64,000 bases of DNA from Dermacentor variabilis (GCF_050947875.1 NC_134570.1:231865265-231929264); one strand, 5' to 3'. Shown: positions 23,270 through 35,855, numbered from the stretch's first letter. Notes: generated by a model from the letters alone, not told the origin. Made by a program: numbers and translations.

Positions 23270-24170
23270 ACTCGATAGCATTAAGGAACTCGTGTCGCAG
23301 AAAAGCTGGTGTCGTCGGCGGCGTTGGCCGTGAGCGAAGAATGGCGGAATGCAATTCATAAATAAAAACAACTTGCAAGATAGGCTGGATTGGAATCGAA
23401 CCACCGCCTCCGGAGTGTGAGACGGGGACGCTACCACTGAGCCATGAGTTATATGCTTCAAAGCGGGACAAAAGCGCCTCTAGTGAATGCCGTGTTGCCT
23501 TAGAAACGTGCCGTAGAAAGTTATACTGTGGTATCTATCGGTAATTGTGTGCATGTTAATTACAGAAGTCGCAGTTAAACGCGTAGCGAAGTACGTTTCA
23601 GCTACATTTCTTCTGCGCTTGGCGCGCACGCAGAGCCATCTTGCGGCAAACACAGAAGACGCCCTCCTCGCAATCTACGGCGCTGGCCCGACAGGTGGCG
23701 TGCCACTCGCCCGCGCGACGCGGCTCCTCTTCCGCTCACAGCGCGATTCCTAGGTACAGCGTCCGATGCGGGACGCCTCTGACGTGACCGCTGCGCCGTA
23801 GCGCGTGAGGTGGGAAAGCGTCCCCTGTGATGTGTGCCGTGCTGCTGGCGAGGAGTCATGCGTCTGCGTGGTGCTCCCAAGCGATAGAAAACGATCCCAT
23901 CGCGGCGTCAGCCCCATGATCGCGTCCGCCTTCATGGCGCGTCGTGGCCCGGCTGTCCATGCCGATCACGACGTTTGGTTCGCGCAGATCCTTTTTCCCT
24001 CTGAGACACCGAATTCTTTGGTTCGTTTCGCTTGCTCAGGCGCACGTTTCGTCTTTGTGTGACTCAAGAGCATGCCGAGCCAATGAGTGGACGGTGGGAA
24101 CTGGGTGTGATAACGCTATGGCGTTGCACCCTTGAAGGCAAAGCTTAAGCGTCCATCAATTTTTTCTCCT
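23270..24170. repeat. Dispersed ~0.9-kb repeat, copy 2
   Basis: Second copy of the element at 20625-21575, about 80-90% alike in the first 450 bp by eye and less alike later. Confidence 0.8.
23387..23450 (-). repeat. tRNA-like core of repeat copy 2
   Basis: Box A TGGCTCAGTGGTAG and a perfect box B GGTTCGATTCC are present with the expected spacing; the loop CTCACAC again suggests a Val origin. This copy keeps a plausible Pol III promoter. Confidence 0.65.
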
Positions 24171-24808
24171 TCTCTGTCTTCCACTCCCCTTAAAAAAGGG
24201 AATCGCTGTCTGCGACTATTGCGGTGCCTTTGTTTATGCCTGAATAATAGTGTCTGCTCCGGACACCCAAACATGCTTTGTCTGGGATCACCACTGCATT
24301 CTTTTCTTTTTCCTTTTTTTTTCTGCCGAAAATAAATGTTCCCTTCCCCCTTTTTGGTTACTGTGGACCCTACCCCCTCCAAAAAGAGTTGTCTCTAGGA
24401 CTGCTACTCCGCATATCATCGAGTAGCGCAAAATTTATCAGGCAGCCTTGGCATAACGAACAAAAGTCGCTGTTTCGCCCGGAAGGATAAGCATCGATTG
24501 CGATAGCAAACTAGCAGATAGCCATAATAAGTAAGGAGAGTAGCTTTATCGGCCCTATAAACTGGTAAACGTAGGTGTAATAACTAAATTAACAAGAATG
24601 GTGTCACCCGCGCACAAGGAAACATGAACACATCTCACTCGATGACCGCGTAAAGTCGCTACCAAACTCAGCAGTGAGCAAACGCGGCTGTAGTAGCGAG
24701 CGAAGGGACCATCGTCCTGTCGATCGCTTCAACGCAAACAACACACAGCACACACAAAGCTACGAGCTATCGGCCCACCTGGACTATGTCCCCGAAGCTG
24801 ATCGCTTT
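24171..24808. other. No gene recognised
   Basis: The word gcgcaaaatttatcaggcag near 24428 resembles one near 29135, a trace of a shared old repeat. No coding region seen. Confidence 0.4.
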
Positions 24809-27800
24809 CAAGACAAAGAAGAAGAACAAAACTTTATTAGTAGAAAGAACTTCGTTGCCCCTAAAACGGGGTAACGTCGTGTGGTCGGGCCCCTATTCCA
24901 AGGCACCGCTGGCCCTCGCCATCCTTTCTGCCCTCCGGACGAGCCTGAGCTGATCCCCGAGGGCGGAGCTGGATAGCAATGCCTCCCACCTTGCTCTCGT
25001 GTTATTATCTTCTTGTTCTTCTGTGTGAGCTGTGCACTCCCATGTGATGTGGTAGAGCGTTGGTGTGCTCCCACACCACGGGCATATGTCCTTGTATGCT
25101 GTTGGGTAGTATATGTGCAATTTATGTAGGTTTATGTATGTGTCCGCTTGGAGCCTGCGTAACGTCGCTGAGTCCACGGCTGAAAGGTTCCTATGCGGGG
25201 CTGGGTAGAGCCTTCTGAATTCCCTGTAGTGTTGCAAGATCGCTTTATAATTTGGATCGATGGGTGTCGGGTCCTCTACGATGTTGCCATGGGCAGCTCG
25301 GCAATTAGTGAAACCTCGAGCCGCCTCATCTGCATGGAGGTTCCCAGTAACACCCTCGTGTCCCGGGGCCCATGTTATCGTTTGGGTATACCTGATGTCA
25401 AGGTCTCTGTTGATTTCTGTAAGTATCCGGCGTGCCTTCGCGCCGATTTGTCCCCTCTGATAGTTCCTACATGTGGCCTGAGAATCCGTGACTATTGTTA
25501 GTGGAGCATTGCGCTCTATGCCTTCTCTTATAGCTAAGGCGATGGCTATCTCTTCGGCTTCTAAAATGGTTGCTCGGGAAACCGAAGCACAGGCCGTGAT
25601 TTTCCCTTTACGGTTTACGACAACTGCCACCATGTTCTTTGCGTTGGCCTGATATGGTGAAGCATCCGTGAATCGTGCAGTGTCCAAGTATTTTGTAGTT
25701 TTGTCTATGTATTCTGCTCTAGCTTTTCTCCTGCCTGCGTGTAATGTCGGATCCATGTTTTGTGGTATTGGTGATACCCCATATAAAGCTCTAATCTGGC
25801 AGGCTGGACCTTTGGCGTTTTGATATATTTGTATGCATTCTCCAAGGCCGATTCTTTTAAGAAGAGCTCTGCCGACTGTCGTTTGCGCCAATCGACTCCT
25901 CTGCGCTATGAGTTGGGCTTCAGCCAGCTCATCAAATGTATTGTGGAGGCCGAGGGCTAGAAGTTTCTCATTTGAAGTGTTGCGTGGCAACCTCAGGGCT
26001 GTCTTATATGCCATCCTTATTATTTTATCAGCCTTTTCTTCTTCCTCCCTGTTCATGGTATGGTAAGGTAGGGAGTACATTAGTCTGCTAATGACCAGGC
26101 TTTTCACAAGTCTGAGGGTGTCTTGTTCCCCCATTCCTGTCCGATTATGAGCCACACGGGCTATCATCCGGTTTATTTGTTGCGTTGTTTTTCTGATCGT
26201 GTTTAAAGTATGTAAACATCTGACATTAGACTGCAGCCACATCCACAACACTCTTACTATTTACCGCTCAGGAATAATTTTCCCTTCCAGCCTGATCTCG
26301 AGTTTGAGTCTCGGGTCAGTTCTTTGTTTTTTGGTTTTTGTGAGGCGAATGAGTTCTGACTTCTCCGCAGAGCACTGCAGTCCTCTTTGTTGCGTATCGC
26401 TTTCTATTATATTGGCTGCCCGTTGGAGCTTTTCCTCCTTCTCTCCCAAGTTGCCCTTGGTTATCCATATCGTTATATCATCCGCGTACAGGGAATGACG
26501 GACGTCGGGGATTTCTTGGAGTTTTTTAGCTAGTCCAATCATGGCTATGTTGAAGAGTGTAGGCGAAATCACCGCACCCTGTGGCGTTCCTTTGTTAGGA
26601 GGATGGATGACTTCAGATTGATCGTTTCCTACTTTGATAACAGCTGTTCTCTGGTTGAGGAAGCTTCGGATGTATTGGTACGTCCTTTGACCGCAGCTGG
26701 TCTCTGCAAGTCCATCCAGTATCCCTTTGTGACTTACGTTGTCGAAGGCCCCTTTTATGTCGACAGCCATGACAATGTGTTCTCCTGCCTTGTTGACGTT
26801 CGTCAATACTTCCTCTTTTAAAAGCAGGAGTATGTCCTGTGTTGACAGATGTGGTCTGAAGCCAAACATGGTGTCAGGCATTAAGTTGTTTTCTTCAAGA
26901 TGACGTTGGAGTCTAGTGTTTACTAATCTTTCGAACACCTTTCCTAGACATGATGTAAGAGAGATGGGCCTAAGGTTGTCTAAAGTAAATTTCTTCCCTG
27001 GTTTCGGAATCATGATTATCACAGCGTGTTTCCATTGCTGTGGTATCGTTCCTTTGACCCAATGATCATTTATAAAGTTCGTAAGGACTGTTATGGCTTC
27101 ATCATTCATGTTTCTAATCATGGTATTTGATATTTGGTTCGCCCCTGCCGCTGTGTTCCGTTTTGTACTGGCGATCGCTGCTCTAACTTCTGCCACCGTG
27201 AAGAGTTCATCCATTTCTGGGTTTGGGTGTCCGGTGTAATCAGCTTGGTATGGGGGTATCGGGGCTTTGTTACCGAAGCATTTTCTATGGACTGCCTGAA
27301 GGAGTTCTTCTTTTGTGCCTGGGTACGAGTATAGCAATCTCTCCAAGTTCTTTGGTCCTTCGCGTCTGGTTTTGAGCGGGTCAATCATACCTCTGAGGAT
27401 GTTCCACGTTTTTGCCGTCCCTAGGGTTCCATTAAGTGATCCGCAGAAGCGTTCCCAGTTGGCCGTTGTGAGTTGATTAGCGTATTCCTCGGCCTTCTGG
27501 GTTATTTCTTTGATTTGCATTTTGAGTTTGCGGTTGCATTTCTGTTGCTTCCATCTTTTGGTCAGGCTTCGTCTTGCATCCCACAGATGCAATAGGTGAG
27601 GGTCCACTTCAGCTGTTTTGTCCGTCCTGGTGATCGTTTTGGTATGTTTCTGCTTTATATTTCGTATGCGTTCGCACCAATTATCTAAATCGTTTATGTC
27701 CGTGGTTTGTTCTTTCAGCGATTCTCTGTACGCCCGCCAGTCTGTTATTTTATCTGTACCTATTTGTTTGCGGATTTGAGCTGTGCGGATTGTGGTACTT

Positions 27801-27949
27801 ATAATGCAATGGTCACTTCCTAGATTTTCGAGGGTGTTGCACCACTCCGCATTTGGACAATTTTTGGTTATTGTTAGGTCCGGACTTGTGGCTGCGGAGA
27901 TACTATTCCCTGTTCTTGTTGGCATTGCAGGGTCTGTTAGAAGTGTCAT
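24809..27949 (-). mobile_element. I-like non-LTR retrotransposon B, nearly intact, 5'-truncated
   Basis: One minus-strand frame covers part of the endonuclease, RT, RNase H and the terminal knuckle, with a single internal stop. The 3' end (24809-24840) reads AATAAAGTTTTG then a CTT-rich tail on the minus strand. The 5' end is lost inside the endonuclease and continues into an inverted copy of its own sequence (see 27843-28040). It is the best-preserved I-like element of the window. Confidence 0.9.
24893..27949 (-). pseudogene. Element B ORF2 (EN-RT-RNase H), one nonsense codon
   Basis: The endonuclease tail has LGSDHCIISTTI. RT motifs: NTAAGANQISN, IIMIPKPGKKFTLDNLRPIS, VAMAVDIKGAFDNVSH-like segment (MAVDIKGAFDNVSHKG), GTPQGAVISPTLFN and SLYADDITIWITKG. 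A TAA at 26261-26263, just after GKIIPER, is the only break; RVLWMWLQSNVR continues in frame. RNase H keeps all four acids (ARFTDASP, EAEEIAIAL, VTDSQATC, LHADEAARG). The C-terminus is CPWCGSTPTLYHITWEC. Length from the SDH site onward is as expected for the family. Confidence 0.9.
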
Positions 27950-28040
27950 ACCCTGCAATGCCAACAAGAACAGGGAATAGTATCTCCGCAGACACAAGTC
28001 CGGACCTAACAATAACCAAAAATTGTCCAAATGCGGAGTG
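27843..28040. repeat. 91-bp inverted repeat (fold-back) at the 5' end of element B
   Basis: 27843-27933 and 27950-28040 are reverse complements with one mismatch, separated by 16 bp. The left arm and spacer belong to the endonuclease coding sequence of B; the right arm is an inverted copy of it. It marks the 5' truncation point of the element. Confidence 0.9.
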
Positions 28041-28279
28041 AAGACAAAGCCGGAAAAAGCCGCACGGTCCTACCCCATAAGCAGTGGTTGCCGAGGTACC
28101 ACGCCACTTCCCCTTACCCCGGTTGCTTGTTGCGCGCGACGGAGACCACGCGCGTGCTCTTCGCTGGTCTCCCTTGCGCGCACCAAATTTAGCCACGATC
28201 GCCTGCTCACCTTTGCAGGCACTCACTCGCACATACAACATACGGCATGGGCGACAGTTTTATCGCCTTTAAACTTTAA

Positions 28280-29660
28280 ATGAAACATCGCCTAGGGTGT
28301 CCATATATTTACTATCGCAATAATTACCGACAGACAAAGCTTAACTATATTTGGCTAACTACTGTTAGAAACGTCTGTGCAAGTTAAAAGCGTGTGACTA
28401 AACTACAGCCTTTGAAAAACGAGTGTCTCAAGCAAGTACTGGGAAGTGTCACACCGCCGTTTTCAGTAACCATTTCCATGGTCCCGAGAGAACTTTGGAT
28501 TACACAAAGCTTAGATTTAGTGGAAATGGGCAACATCTTAATTGCAATGCGTCTCAAAACTTTAATATTTCTACCTTAAAAAGGAGCATTAATAAGTAGT
28601 GAAACCTCGTTTCTCTACCTTATTTTGCTTCAAGGTTCATTGTTAATTTATTACGTGTACTCGGTGAACCCCTTAAGGGACCTTTATATTTGGCTAAAAT
28701 AAGAAGCATAATATGGGCAAAAGTTAGGCAAATTTCGAAGTATGTGGAATAATCGTGTCCTTTGCAATAAATTCCGTATAAGATTGCTAAGTGTATTTTA
28801 CGGGTGGCGCCAAACGTAGCCTGCTGCACTAGCACGAATAAAAATGCCACGAAGATCGCGTTTACCAAACATGGATGCAACACTATGAAAAACTTGTGTG
28901 CGAACTTAACTGTATGTGGATCGAATAAGGTAATGAAAAATTCCTTTACCAAGTGCTCGCAAATGCTCCATGGCCATCTAATGCTGCGTTTCTCACCCAG
29001 TGTCGCACGGGAGCTTAAGGTTACACAAAGTTCATATTTGGCGACGATAAGGGGAAGTTTTTGTGTTTATCATGGCCAGTGCAATAAAATACATTTTCGA
29101 GCGGTCCCCAGCGTATATGATTAGCTTTTACATGCGGCGCAAAATTTAGCACGCAGCCTTGGCATAACTAGAAGTGCCACCAAAATCAGACTTAGCGAAA
29201 GGGACCAGATAACTATGGCAAATGTGTGTGCGAAAGCAAATGCATTTTCCTCAAATACGGTTCAGCAGAAAATTTCGCAATGAACTCTTGGGAAGCATCA
29301 CGCTGCCATGTAGGCTACAGTTTTCAGTCTCGAAACAACAGTGCCTTGCGCAAAATCTATATTTATTAGAAACGTGGGGGATTTTAGGTGGAAGGAATGG
29401 CGGGATTATAATGTTTTTGGTCTAGTTGTGAACGTTAAGATTAATTGTTGAATTCTCGTTTTTTCAGTATGTCCATGCGTTAAAGATGTTCGCGCTGTGA
29501 GTTCAGTGAACTAAACAAGGCACTTTGCTTATATTTGGGGAATGTAAGGGCGATATAATCAGAAGGGATTAGGCGAAGCTCACTATGCGTGGGTTAATTG
29601 CGGTCTTTTCAATAACTTACGCATTCAAACCCGGCGGTACATAATTGCGTGTGCTATTAC
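28280..29660. repeat. Degenerate tandem array, ~330-bp unit
   Basis: The words tatatttgg (28348, 28685, 29033, about 29355, 29530) and gcaataaa with flanks recur at a spacing of roughly 320-345 bp. Units also share cacg-gag-like and gaagtgtcac-like stretches. Divergence is high, so this is an old satellite-like array. No coding content. Confidence 0.45.
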
Positions 29661-30875
29661 ACTGCTTTGCAAAGAATCCTGACATAACTGTTGAAAGGTG
29701 GCATACCGCTCTCGTCACCTATGCTTACTAGTGTACCAAGATAGCTCTACGCTACACCGAGCCTACGTTTGGTGGAGAGCCATTCCAAGTGTAATTTGAG
29801 ATGAAACTTGAATGTCCAAGGCGTCAATTAAGTTTTGTAAATCATTACATAACTCTCATTTGTTCATTTCTTCTTAGGCGTAATATGAGGTTCGTAGAAC
29901 GTTTTCCCGGTATCCTCGGCAAACTAAAAACGGCGCATTTATTATGTTTGTTTAAAATGAAGGGCTGGTTATGTGCAATGTGTAGACGAAGTGCAGAATG
30001 TGTGGACAATGCCCTTAGCAGTACATCACGTGTGCAGACTGTACGGAGCGTTACGAGTGTGTTCTGCGAACGATGCAGGATTCGGCCCCATGTCCGGGGA
30101 GATCTCTAATCGCCACCAGAATCACATGTAGTTAAAATCAGATGCACATATTGGCGAACGTTAACGCGAATTGATATGTCTGTGCATGAATTAGTGTCTT
30201 TGAAAACGTTGAGTAACAAGGGTTGAAAAGCGTCATATGCGGGCAGAGTTTAAAGCGAACCAGTCATATAGGGGCTACACTTTTGAAGTATGTGATTTCA
30301 TTGCAGGCAACTGGCATTTTTATTGCTACTGCTTGAAATACACAGCTTCGATAGTAAATTTGGTTGTGACACAGCAAGGTCGCACGAGAATGCTTTTTGA
30401 CAGGGAATACTGATAGAACGTACCAGCAAACATAAGGAACGTAGATTATACGTACATAGCAAGCAATACATAAACATCGTGCTAATACTCTCGGAAGAAT
30501 GTTTGCAAAGTGATTCAAAGATAAGATAGTGTCAATAAAAGACATGGCAATCAAAGACATACGGTTATGTCAAGTCAACATCACCAAGACACATGTTTGC
30601 ACCTAAATAAACTCTATATGAAATATGGCATGAATTTACTTACAATGCTAGTGGAGAGAGAGAGCGATAGAGAAAAACACTTATTGGTAGTAACTGATGT
30701 CCAGAACAACGTGTAAGACGTTATATCGGGCCTCCTGTAGCGAAAGGGGACCATGCGTTTGATAAGAATAATCCCTTTGCTTGAATTTTCACATGCCAGT
30801 GTCTTGCCTGGCACATTCAATGACTTTGGTGCAGACATTACATAGTTCCGCCTTTGTCTCCGCACGTGATGGCAG
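29661..30875. other. No gene recognised; intron sequence before the CLCA exon
   Basis: A minus-strand stretch ending in a CT-rich tail (about 30655-30700, ctctctctctcc) resembles a LINE 3' end like that at 39298. The last 20 bases before 30876 are a splice acceptor with pyrimidine-rich cctttgtctccg and ag. Confidence 0.4.
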
Positions 30876-31137
30876 ACGGGCTGGTGGACCGTGCACCTGA
30901 CAGAACCGGCGCGGGTGTCCATAACATCGTGGCCATCGCGTTTGGGCCCCGTGACCCAACTGCGAACTTTCCTCGGGAACTGTGTCCTGAAGCGGGCTGC
31001 ATCCCACCTACCACCCGCCGTGTTGCACGCTGAACTGGTGCGGGGTGCGAGGCCTCTCCTTGGCGCCTACGTCACGGCTTCGGTGCGGACACCAGGAGGA
31101 CGGGAAGTGCACCTATTGCTCAGGGACGACGGCGCAG
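30876..31137 (+). CDS. CLCA: CLCA-family protein, internal exon
   Basis: The exon translates without stops from TGWWTVHLTEPARVSITSWP through PPAVLHAELVRGARPLLGAY to LLLRDDGAG. In CLCA proteins (calcium-activated chloride channel regulators, secreted or membrane-attached glycoproteins) the corresponding region is a beta-sandwich segment after the vWA domain with a conserved P-hydrophobic-A-E-V start, G-PVLGA-V and DDGAGAD. A pyrimidine-rich acceptor ends at 30875; an in-frame TGA at 30867 lies in the intron. The donor is GCAG|GTGG at 31138. Length 262 bp, phase 0 in and phase 1 out. Upstream exons are not found in this window. A copy in a tandem gene family or a retained pseudogene is possible, but the frame is clean. 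Confidence 0.82.
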
Positions 31138-31985
31138 GTGGTTGCTGCATGCTTGCTCAGCGCTAGAGAATCGCCACCTGTTTGAAACTTCACAAGAAGG
31201 TGGACCGCAGGAATCTTTAAACTTGGAAAACATTTTATTTTCAGTAACTTCCGAAGCGCGCTGCCTAAGCCTGCCTGCTTAGATGGACTGCTTTTGTGGT
31301 CTAAGGGAGCGCATCCTGCACGTTATTACTTTCTTAAACGCAAGTAGCGTTTGGGCTCCGCGTAGCCGAAAGTCCGGTGTCGGATTTTTCCGATTCGTTA
31401 TTGAGCGAAAGTTTCCGCGTATATATAGGTATATGTATGTGACAGTGCAGCTTATCCACTCTCGACGACTCGGCCATCGACGTAGCACAAGATGGAAGTA
31501 CACCATGTCCCGTCGCCTCTCGGGTGAGAGAAGCGACCAGCTCCACCATTATATTGCACCTTCTCATTTTAAGTGTTTCTAGATGTCGGCGAGACGCCTA
31601 GTTTTCCTAGTCGAGTTCACGGCCGCCTGTGTGCGTTATATTTCGGAACTACGAGGTCAGAACCGTTTATGAATCGTTCCATATTGTGTTACCCATTGGG
31701 ATGAAACACACCATTCACGCATAAATCAAGGAAATTTTTAGCCATGTAAGATCCTCTGGGCTGAAGTTCTCTACCACAAGACAGCCTTACAGCCTGCAGG
31801 GTTATCTGACCGAGCTAACTTGTATGCTCGGATGTCTTAGAGGTTTGAATCATCGAGTTTTTCTTTTTTTAATCTGAATGTGGTAATCTTGTATTCACCA
31901 CCTTCGGTACTCAAACATCAGGCTTGGAGTGGCGCCAGATACCAGCTGAAACGCCGAGAACAAGTGGGCCTATAGTAATCGAATT

Positions 31986-32106
31986 AGACAGACAGACAGA
32001 CAGACAGACAGACGGACGGACGGACGGACGGACGGACGGACGGACGGACGGACGGACGGACGGACGGACGGACGGACGGACGGACGGACGGACGGACGGA
32101 CGGACG

Positions 32107-32176
<70 letters not shown>
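31986..32176. repeat. Compound microsatellite (GACA)n(GACG)n(GACA)n
   Basis: About 48 four-base units. On the minus strand it follows the 3' UTR of CR1 element K after aagtgctctgtc, so it may be K's terminal tail that expanded. Confidence 0.9.
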
Positions 32177-32411
32177 GCACTTATACAGCAACAACAAAAC
32201 ATTTATACAGCAATACAACAGAAAAGCATCTACAACTTGGTCTCTAGGGTTCATTTACGCGCGAAAGCAAAAAAAACCCTCCTATAGGGTAAAGTCACTG
32301 TATCAATTTAATAGAGAGGGTAGTCGATAAGAAACCATTTGTCGACCGTAATTCGCACGTGTTTTTGCTATAAACTAATCACCAGCGGCTCGTAAATCAT
32401 ATAGGTGCGTT

Positions 32412-32745
32412 TTATGTTTTAAGATTAACAAGAAAGCCATATTGCTTCATGCTAAATTTAGATCTTTTAAGCAGCACATTATCGTAGAATTCTGTTATGG
32501 GTATTATGTTAAGTGCTTCAAAAAAAGATTTGGAGGGGGAATCAAATGCAGCACTGGCAATGTTGCGTACAACACATTTTTGGATTGTATGTAGCTTGTT
32601 AGTGTTGGAAAAAGAAGTCGTGCACTATACCAAAAAACAATAGGTAATGACAGAGTAAAACAATGAGTAGTATAATAGTTTTTTGATACACGGAGGAAAA
32701 AAATTTATGCATTTCGAAAGGATTCCTACCGTTCTCGAAATTTTT
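32412..32745 (-). pseudogene. Element K RT C-terminal part
   Basis: The minus strand reads KISRTVGILSK, IKKLLYYSLFYSVITYCFLV, a TAG, then NKLHTIQKCVVRNIASAAFD and FYDNVLLKRSKFSMKQYGF to a stop at 32412. It continues the RT of 35936-36640 in the same frame sense: WNDH-type thumb on the high side, KIS(R/K)TVGIL on this side. RTE element E lies between. Confidence 0.85.
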
Positions 32746-32777
32746 CATCATCATCATCATCATCATCATCAGCCTGG

Positions 32778-35738
32778 TTACGCCCACTGCAGGGCAAAGG
32801 CCTCTCCCATACTTCTCCAACAACCCCGGTCATGTACTAATTGTGGCCATGTTATGCCTGCAAACTTCTTAATCTCATCCGCCCACCTAACTTTCTGCCG
32901 CCCCCTGCTACGCTTCCCTTCCCTTGGGATCCAGTCCGTAACCCTTAATGACCATCGGTTATTTTCCCTCCTCATTACATGTACTGCCCATGCCCATTTC
33001 TTTTTCTTGATTTCAACTAAGATGTTATTAACTCGCGTTTCTTCCCTCACCCAATCTGCTCTTTTCTTATCCCTTAACGTTACACCTATCATTCTTCTTT
33101 CCATAGCTCGTTGCGTCGTCCCCAATTTGAGTAGAACCCTTTTCTTAAGCCTCCAGGTTTCTGCCCCGTAAGTGAGTACTGGTAAGACACAGCTATTATA
33201 TACTTTTCTCTTGAGGGATAATGGTAACCTGCTGTTCATGATCTGAGAATGCCTGCCAAACGCACCCCAGCCCATTCTTATTCTTCTGATTATTTCCGTC
33301 TCATGATCCGGATCCGCCGTCACTACCTGCCCTAAGTAGATGTATTCCCTTACGACTTCCAGTGCCTCGCTGCCTATTGTAAATTGCTGTTCTCTTCCGA
33401 GACTGTTAAGCATTACTTTAGTTTTCTGCAGATTAATTTTTAGACCCACTCTTCTGCTTTGCCTCTCCAGGTCAGTGAGCATGCATTGCAATTGGTCCCC
33501 TGAGTTACTAAGCAAGGCAATATCATCAGCGAATCGCAAGTTACTAAGGTATTCTCCATTAACTTTTATCCCCAATTCTTCCCAATCCAGGTCTCTGAAT
33601 ACCTCCTGTAAATACGCTGTGAATAGCATTGGAGATATCGCATCTCCCTGCCTGACGCCTTTCTTTATTGGGATTTTGTTGCTTGCTCAATGGAGGACTA
33701 CGGTGGCTGTGGAGCCGCTATAGATATCTTTCAGCATTTTTACATACGGCTCGTCTACACCCTGATTCCGTAATGCCTCTATGACTGCTGAGGTTTCGAC
33801 AGAATCAAACGCTTTCTCGTAATCAATGAAAGCTGTATATAAGGGTTGGTTATATGCCACACATTTCTCTATCGCCTGATTGATAGTGTGAATATGATCT
33901 ATTGTTGAGTAGCCTTTACGGAATCCTGCCTGGTCCTTTGCTTGACAGAAGTCTAAGGTGGTCCGCATTCTATTTGCGATTACCTTAGTAAATAGTTTGT
34001 AGGCAACGAACAGTAAGCTGATCGGTCTATTATTTTTCAAGTCTTTGGCGTCCCCTTTCTTATGGATTAGGATTATGTTAGCGTTCTTCCAAGATTCCGG
34101 TACGCTCGAGGTCATGAGGCATTGCGTATACAGGGTGGCCAGTTTCTCTAGAACAATCTGTCCACCATCCTTCAATAAATCTATTGGTACCTGATCCTCC
34201 CCAGCTGCCTTCCCCCTTTGCATATCTCCCAAGGCTCTCTTTACTTCTTCCGGCGTTACCATTGGGATTTCGAATTCCTCTGGAATAATGTCTCTTCCAT
34301 TATCGTCGAGGGTGCCACTGGTACTGTATAAATCTCTATAGAAATCCTCAGCCACTTCAACTATCTCATCCATATTAGTAATGATATTGTCGGCTTTGTG
34401 TCTTAACGCATACATCTGATTCTTGCCAATTCCTAGTTTCTTCTTCACTGTTTTTAGGCTTCCTCCGTTCCTGAGAGCATGTTCAATTCTATCCATATTA
34501 TACTTCCTTATGTCAGCTGTCTTACGCTTGTTGATTAAGTTCGAAAGTTCTGCTGGTTCTATTCTAGCTGTAGGGTTATACGCTTTCATACATTGGCGTT
34601 TCTTGATCAGATCTTTCGTCTCCTGCGATAGTTTGCTGGTATACTGCCTAACGGAGTTACCACCGACTTCCATTGCACACTCCTTAATGATGCCCACAAG
34701 ATTGTCGTTCATTGCTTCAACACTAAGGTCCTCTTCCGGAGTTAAAGCCGAATACCTGTTCTGTAGCTTGATCTGGAACTCCTCTATTTTCCCTCTTACC
34801 GCTAACTCATTGATCGGCTTCTTATGTACCAGTTTCTTCCGTTCCCTGCTCAGGTCTAGGCTAATTCGAGTTCTTACCATCCTGTCGTCACTGCAGCGCA
34901 CCTTGCCGAGCACGTCCACATCTTGTATGATGCCAGGGTTAGCGCAGAGTATGAAGTCTATTTCATTTCTAGTCTCGCCGTTCGGGCTCCTCTAGGTCCA
35001 CTTTCGGCTGTCCCGCTTGCGGAAGAAGGTATTCATTATCCTCATATTATTCTGTTCCGCAAACTCTACTAATAACTCTCCCCTGCTATTCCTAGTGCCT
35101 ATGCCATATTCCCCCACTGCGTTGTCTCCAGCCTTCTTCTTGCCTACCTTGACATTAAAGTCGCCCATTAATATAGTGTATTTAGTTTTCACTCTACCCA
35201 TCGCCGATTCCACGTCTTCATAGAAGCTTTCGACTTCCTGGTCATCATGACTGGATGTAGGGGCGTAGACCTGTACAATCTTCATTTTGTACCTCTTAAG
35301 TTTCACAACAAGACCTGCCACCCTCTCGTTAATGCTATAGAGTTCCTGTATGTTACCAGCTATATTCTTATTAATCAGGAATCCGACTCCTAGTTCTCTT
35401 CTCTCCGCTAAGCCCCGGTAGCACAGGACGTGCCCGCTTTTTAGCACTGTATAGAGTTCTTTCGGCCTCCTAACTTCACTGAACCCTATTATATCCCATT
35501 TACTGCCCTATAATTCCTCCAATAGTACTGCTAGGTTCACCTCACTAGATAACCTTCTAGCGTTAAACGTTGTCAGGTTCATATTCCAATGGCGGCCTGT
35601 CCGGAGCCAGTGATTCTTAGCACCCTCTGCTGCGTCGCAGGTGTCAGTTGCTTCGCAGCTGCTGGGGACTGAGGGCCGGTGTTTGATTGTTGTGTTCATA
35701 TAGGAGGCTGTGGCCAAGTACTGCACCAGGGTGGCCAA
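32778..35738 (-). pseudogene. Element E RTE ORF, three nonsense codons in one frame
   Basis: All parts are in the same frame. N-terminus: TTFNARRLSSEVNLAVLLEE, then TAG at 35508. Endonuclease: GHVLCYRGLAERRELGVGF, ILMGDFNVKVG, then TAG at 34992 within KWT-RSPNGETRNEIDF. RT: VTPEEVKRALGDMQRGKAAG, IILIHKKGDAKDLKNNRPIS, AFIDYEKAFDSVE, a TGA at 33687, KGVRQGDAISPMLFTA and RFADDIALLSN. C-terminus: WIPREGKRSRGRQKVRWADE. No frameshift is seen, so inactivation is recent. Enough sequence identity with F2 shows they are one family. Confidence 0.9.
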
Positions 35739-35855
35739 TCCTGCTCTGGTGAGGGAGTGCGTTACCGGTTCTGGTCACCGGGATCAGGCCACACTCCAGG
35801 CCTGTTTGTGCAATTTTATCAACACGCGGATTTTTTTTAATCTGGTGGAAAATTG

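Noticed and set aside
30614..31007. Minus-strand frames with CNVC-like motif over the CLCA exon
   Set aside because: They are antisense to a frame with family motifs and splice sites; no domain is supported.
31911..32254. Long SVCLSVCL / TDRQTDRQ open frames
   Set aside because: Pure translation of a four-base microsatellite in several frames; not a gene.
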